A stretch of 14,177 nt of DNA, from the NCBI GenBank assembly GCA_904502245.1, contig CAJGDN010000021.1:1-14177 (forward strand). The letters are read 5' to 3'. The notes beneath the pieces are model-generated. The model was not told the DNA's origin and made no database searches. It saw nothing but the letters and a program-made list of their open reading frames with translations. Below are positions 13,536-14,177 of this stretch, piece after piece. The DNA is from an uncultured Alphaproteobacteria bacterium. Lineage in GTDB: Bacteria > Pseudomonadota > Alphaproteobacteria > Rs-D84. The translations under genes and the position numbers were made by a program. Every line of letters begins with the position of its first letter. Position 1 is the stretch's first letter.

Positions 13536-13808
13536 TTATTTACGCAGACCTAATTTCTTAATCAAGGCTTCGTAATCAGATGCATTACGTTTCTTGATAT
13601 AGGCCAACAATTTTTTACGACGATTAACCATCATCAACAGACCACGTTTTGAATGGTTGTCTTTGTGGTTTGCCTTCATATGTTCTGTTAAGTTGCGAAT
13701 ACGTTCAGTTAAAACAGCAACCTGAGATTCAACAGAACCGCCGTTATCTTTTTCAGATACTTTATATGCCTGAATCAATTCAGACTTTTTTGCTTTTGTT
13801 ACGGACAT
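13536..13808 (-). CDS. rpsO: 30S ribosomal protein S15
   Basis: S15 is a primary binder of 16S rRNA in the 30S platform and contacts 23S rRNA in bridge B4. The 90-residue protein matches the usual length (89) and carries the family core GSVESQVAVLTERIRNLTEH (24-43), KDNHSKRGLLMMVNRRKKLL (49-68) and YEALIKKLGLRK at the end. AAGGA lies eight bases upstream of its ATG. It follows truB after an 18-base gap, a widely conserved arrangement. The pnp gene that often follows rpsO is absent; nth converges from the other side instead. Confidence 0.97.
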   Translation of the reverse strand: MSVTKAKKSELIQAYKVSEKDNGGSVESQVAVLTERIRNLTEHMKANHKDNHSKRGLLMMVNRRKKLLAYIKKRNASDYEALIKKLGLRK

Positions 13809-13826
13809 TATATTTTCCTTTTTATT

Positions 13827-14177
13827 TTAAATTGTTCGTTTGGGATGCAGAACGCCATCTGTTACCGCGCCAATGCCGATGAAATTATCATCACTGTATA
13901 CACGATACATACCGTTCTTTGCATCCGTTTTCACAAAGCCACCGTTTTTATAAAATTCAGCGTCCTTGCAGGCAAGATTCAGAACCGGAATGTCCCCCAG
14001 TCCAAAATCCACCGGTTTTAGGTTTTCACCAAAACTGCCACTATTATTAAACAGATTTTCCAAAAAATCAAGTTTTACGGCATCTTTTATATCAAAACCG
14101 TTTGCAGATGTGCGACGTATCATGTCAACTGTGGCAAGTGCACCATATTTTTTCGCAATATCGCGCGCAACAGAACG
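13827..14177 (-). CDS. truB: tRNA pseudouridine(55) synthase TruB (C-terminal part, 5' end outside window)
   Basis: TruB makes pseudouridine 55 in the T loop of tRNAs. The frame is open to the window edge and gives 116 residues before TAA at 13829-13827. The N-terminal visible part RSVARDIAKKYGALATVDM followed by IRRTSANGFDIKDA is the conserved TruB segment after the catalytic domain, and the rest forms a C-terminal domain ending PKRTI. The catalytic aspartate lies outside the window. An internal ATG at 14123 is not the start because the conserved sequence continues upstream of it. truB-rpsO adjacency is common in bacteria. No promoter for rpsO is evident in the 18-base gap, so rpsO is probably cotranscribed. 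Confidence 0.92.
   Translation of the reverse strand, partial: RSVARDIAKKYGALATVDMIRRTSANGFDIKDAVKLDFLENLFNNSGSFGENLKPVDFGLGDIPVLNLACKDAEFYKNGGFVKTDAKNGMYRVYSDDNFIGIGAVTDGVLHPKRTI

Noticed and set aside
1..14177. CRISPR array, insertion sequence, prophage or toxin-antitoxin system
   Set aside because: I saw no regularly spaced repeats, transposase or integrase motifs, terminal inverted repeats or recognisable toxin pairs; the genes are mostly core housekeeping.

Overview
The window reads as ordinary chromosome from an AT-leaning bacterium, most likely a host-associated alphaproteobacterium. That assignment is inferred from three things: adjacent fabD-fabG and accB-accC pairs, a truB-rpsO pair, and an isoleucyl-tRNA synthetase of the eukaryote-like (type 2) class also seen in Rickettsiales. 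Codon use is similar throughout, with many GCA, ACA and AAA codons and no GC-rich island. I see no phage, insertion sequence or CRISPR array. The content is translation, tRNA modification, fatty-acid synthesis and base-excision repair.

Layout, left to right. (1) The C-terminal end of yidD, whose first bases are outside the window, then accB-accC from a near-consensus promoter, closed by an intrinsic terminator. (2) tRNA-Val(GAC) with its own promoter, a short leader containing a five-codon ORF (MRMYN) and a terminator that can refold, then metG and a possible 68-residue ORF. (3) A five-gene run: an unrecognised 183-residue protein, queH, fabD, fabG and mnmG, with overlaps or gaps of 30 bases or less, ending in a bidirectional terminator. 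(4) A lone minus-strand gene for a 91-residue unknown protein with a strong promoter. (5) A leader encoding MKLTTIIIIK and an intrinsic terminator, then ileS, a cysteine-rich 85-residue unknown protein, and nth. (6) On the minus strand, the C-terminal part of truB followed by rpsO, sharing a bidirectional terminator with nth.

The most interesting signal is in the untranslated leaders. In front of ileS lies a ten-codon ORF with four consecutive Ile codons, followed by a GC-rich terminator hairpin whose 5' arm can also pair with an upstream segment. This is the layout of a ribosome-mediated transcription attenuator sensing charged tRNA-Ile. In front of metG there is a similar but weaker arrangement: a tiny ORF with two Met codons, and a terminator hairpin that is mutually exclusive with a 7-bp alternative hairpin and lies too close to metG for a promoter to fit between. 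Two synthetase genes in one window with cognate-residue leader ORFs suggest a shared regulatory strategy, but this is inference from reading the sequence.

Two proteins have unusual architecture. MetG ends in an OB-fold tRNA-binding domain that resembles the N-terminal domain of PheT more than the usual MetG tail. MnmG lacks roughly 75 residues from the middle of its C-terminal helical domain, by comparison with the E. coli protein from memory. Three terminators in the window share almost the same CCGGC-AAAY-GCCGG core.
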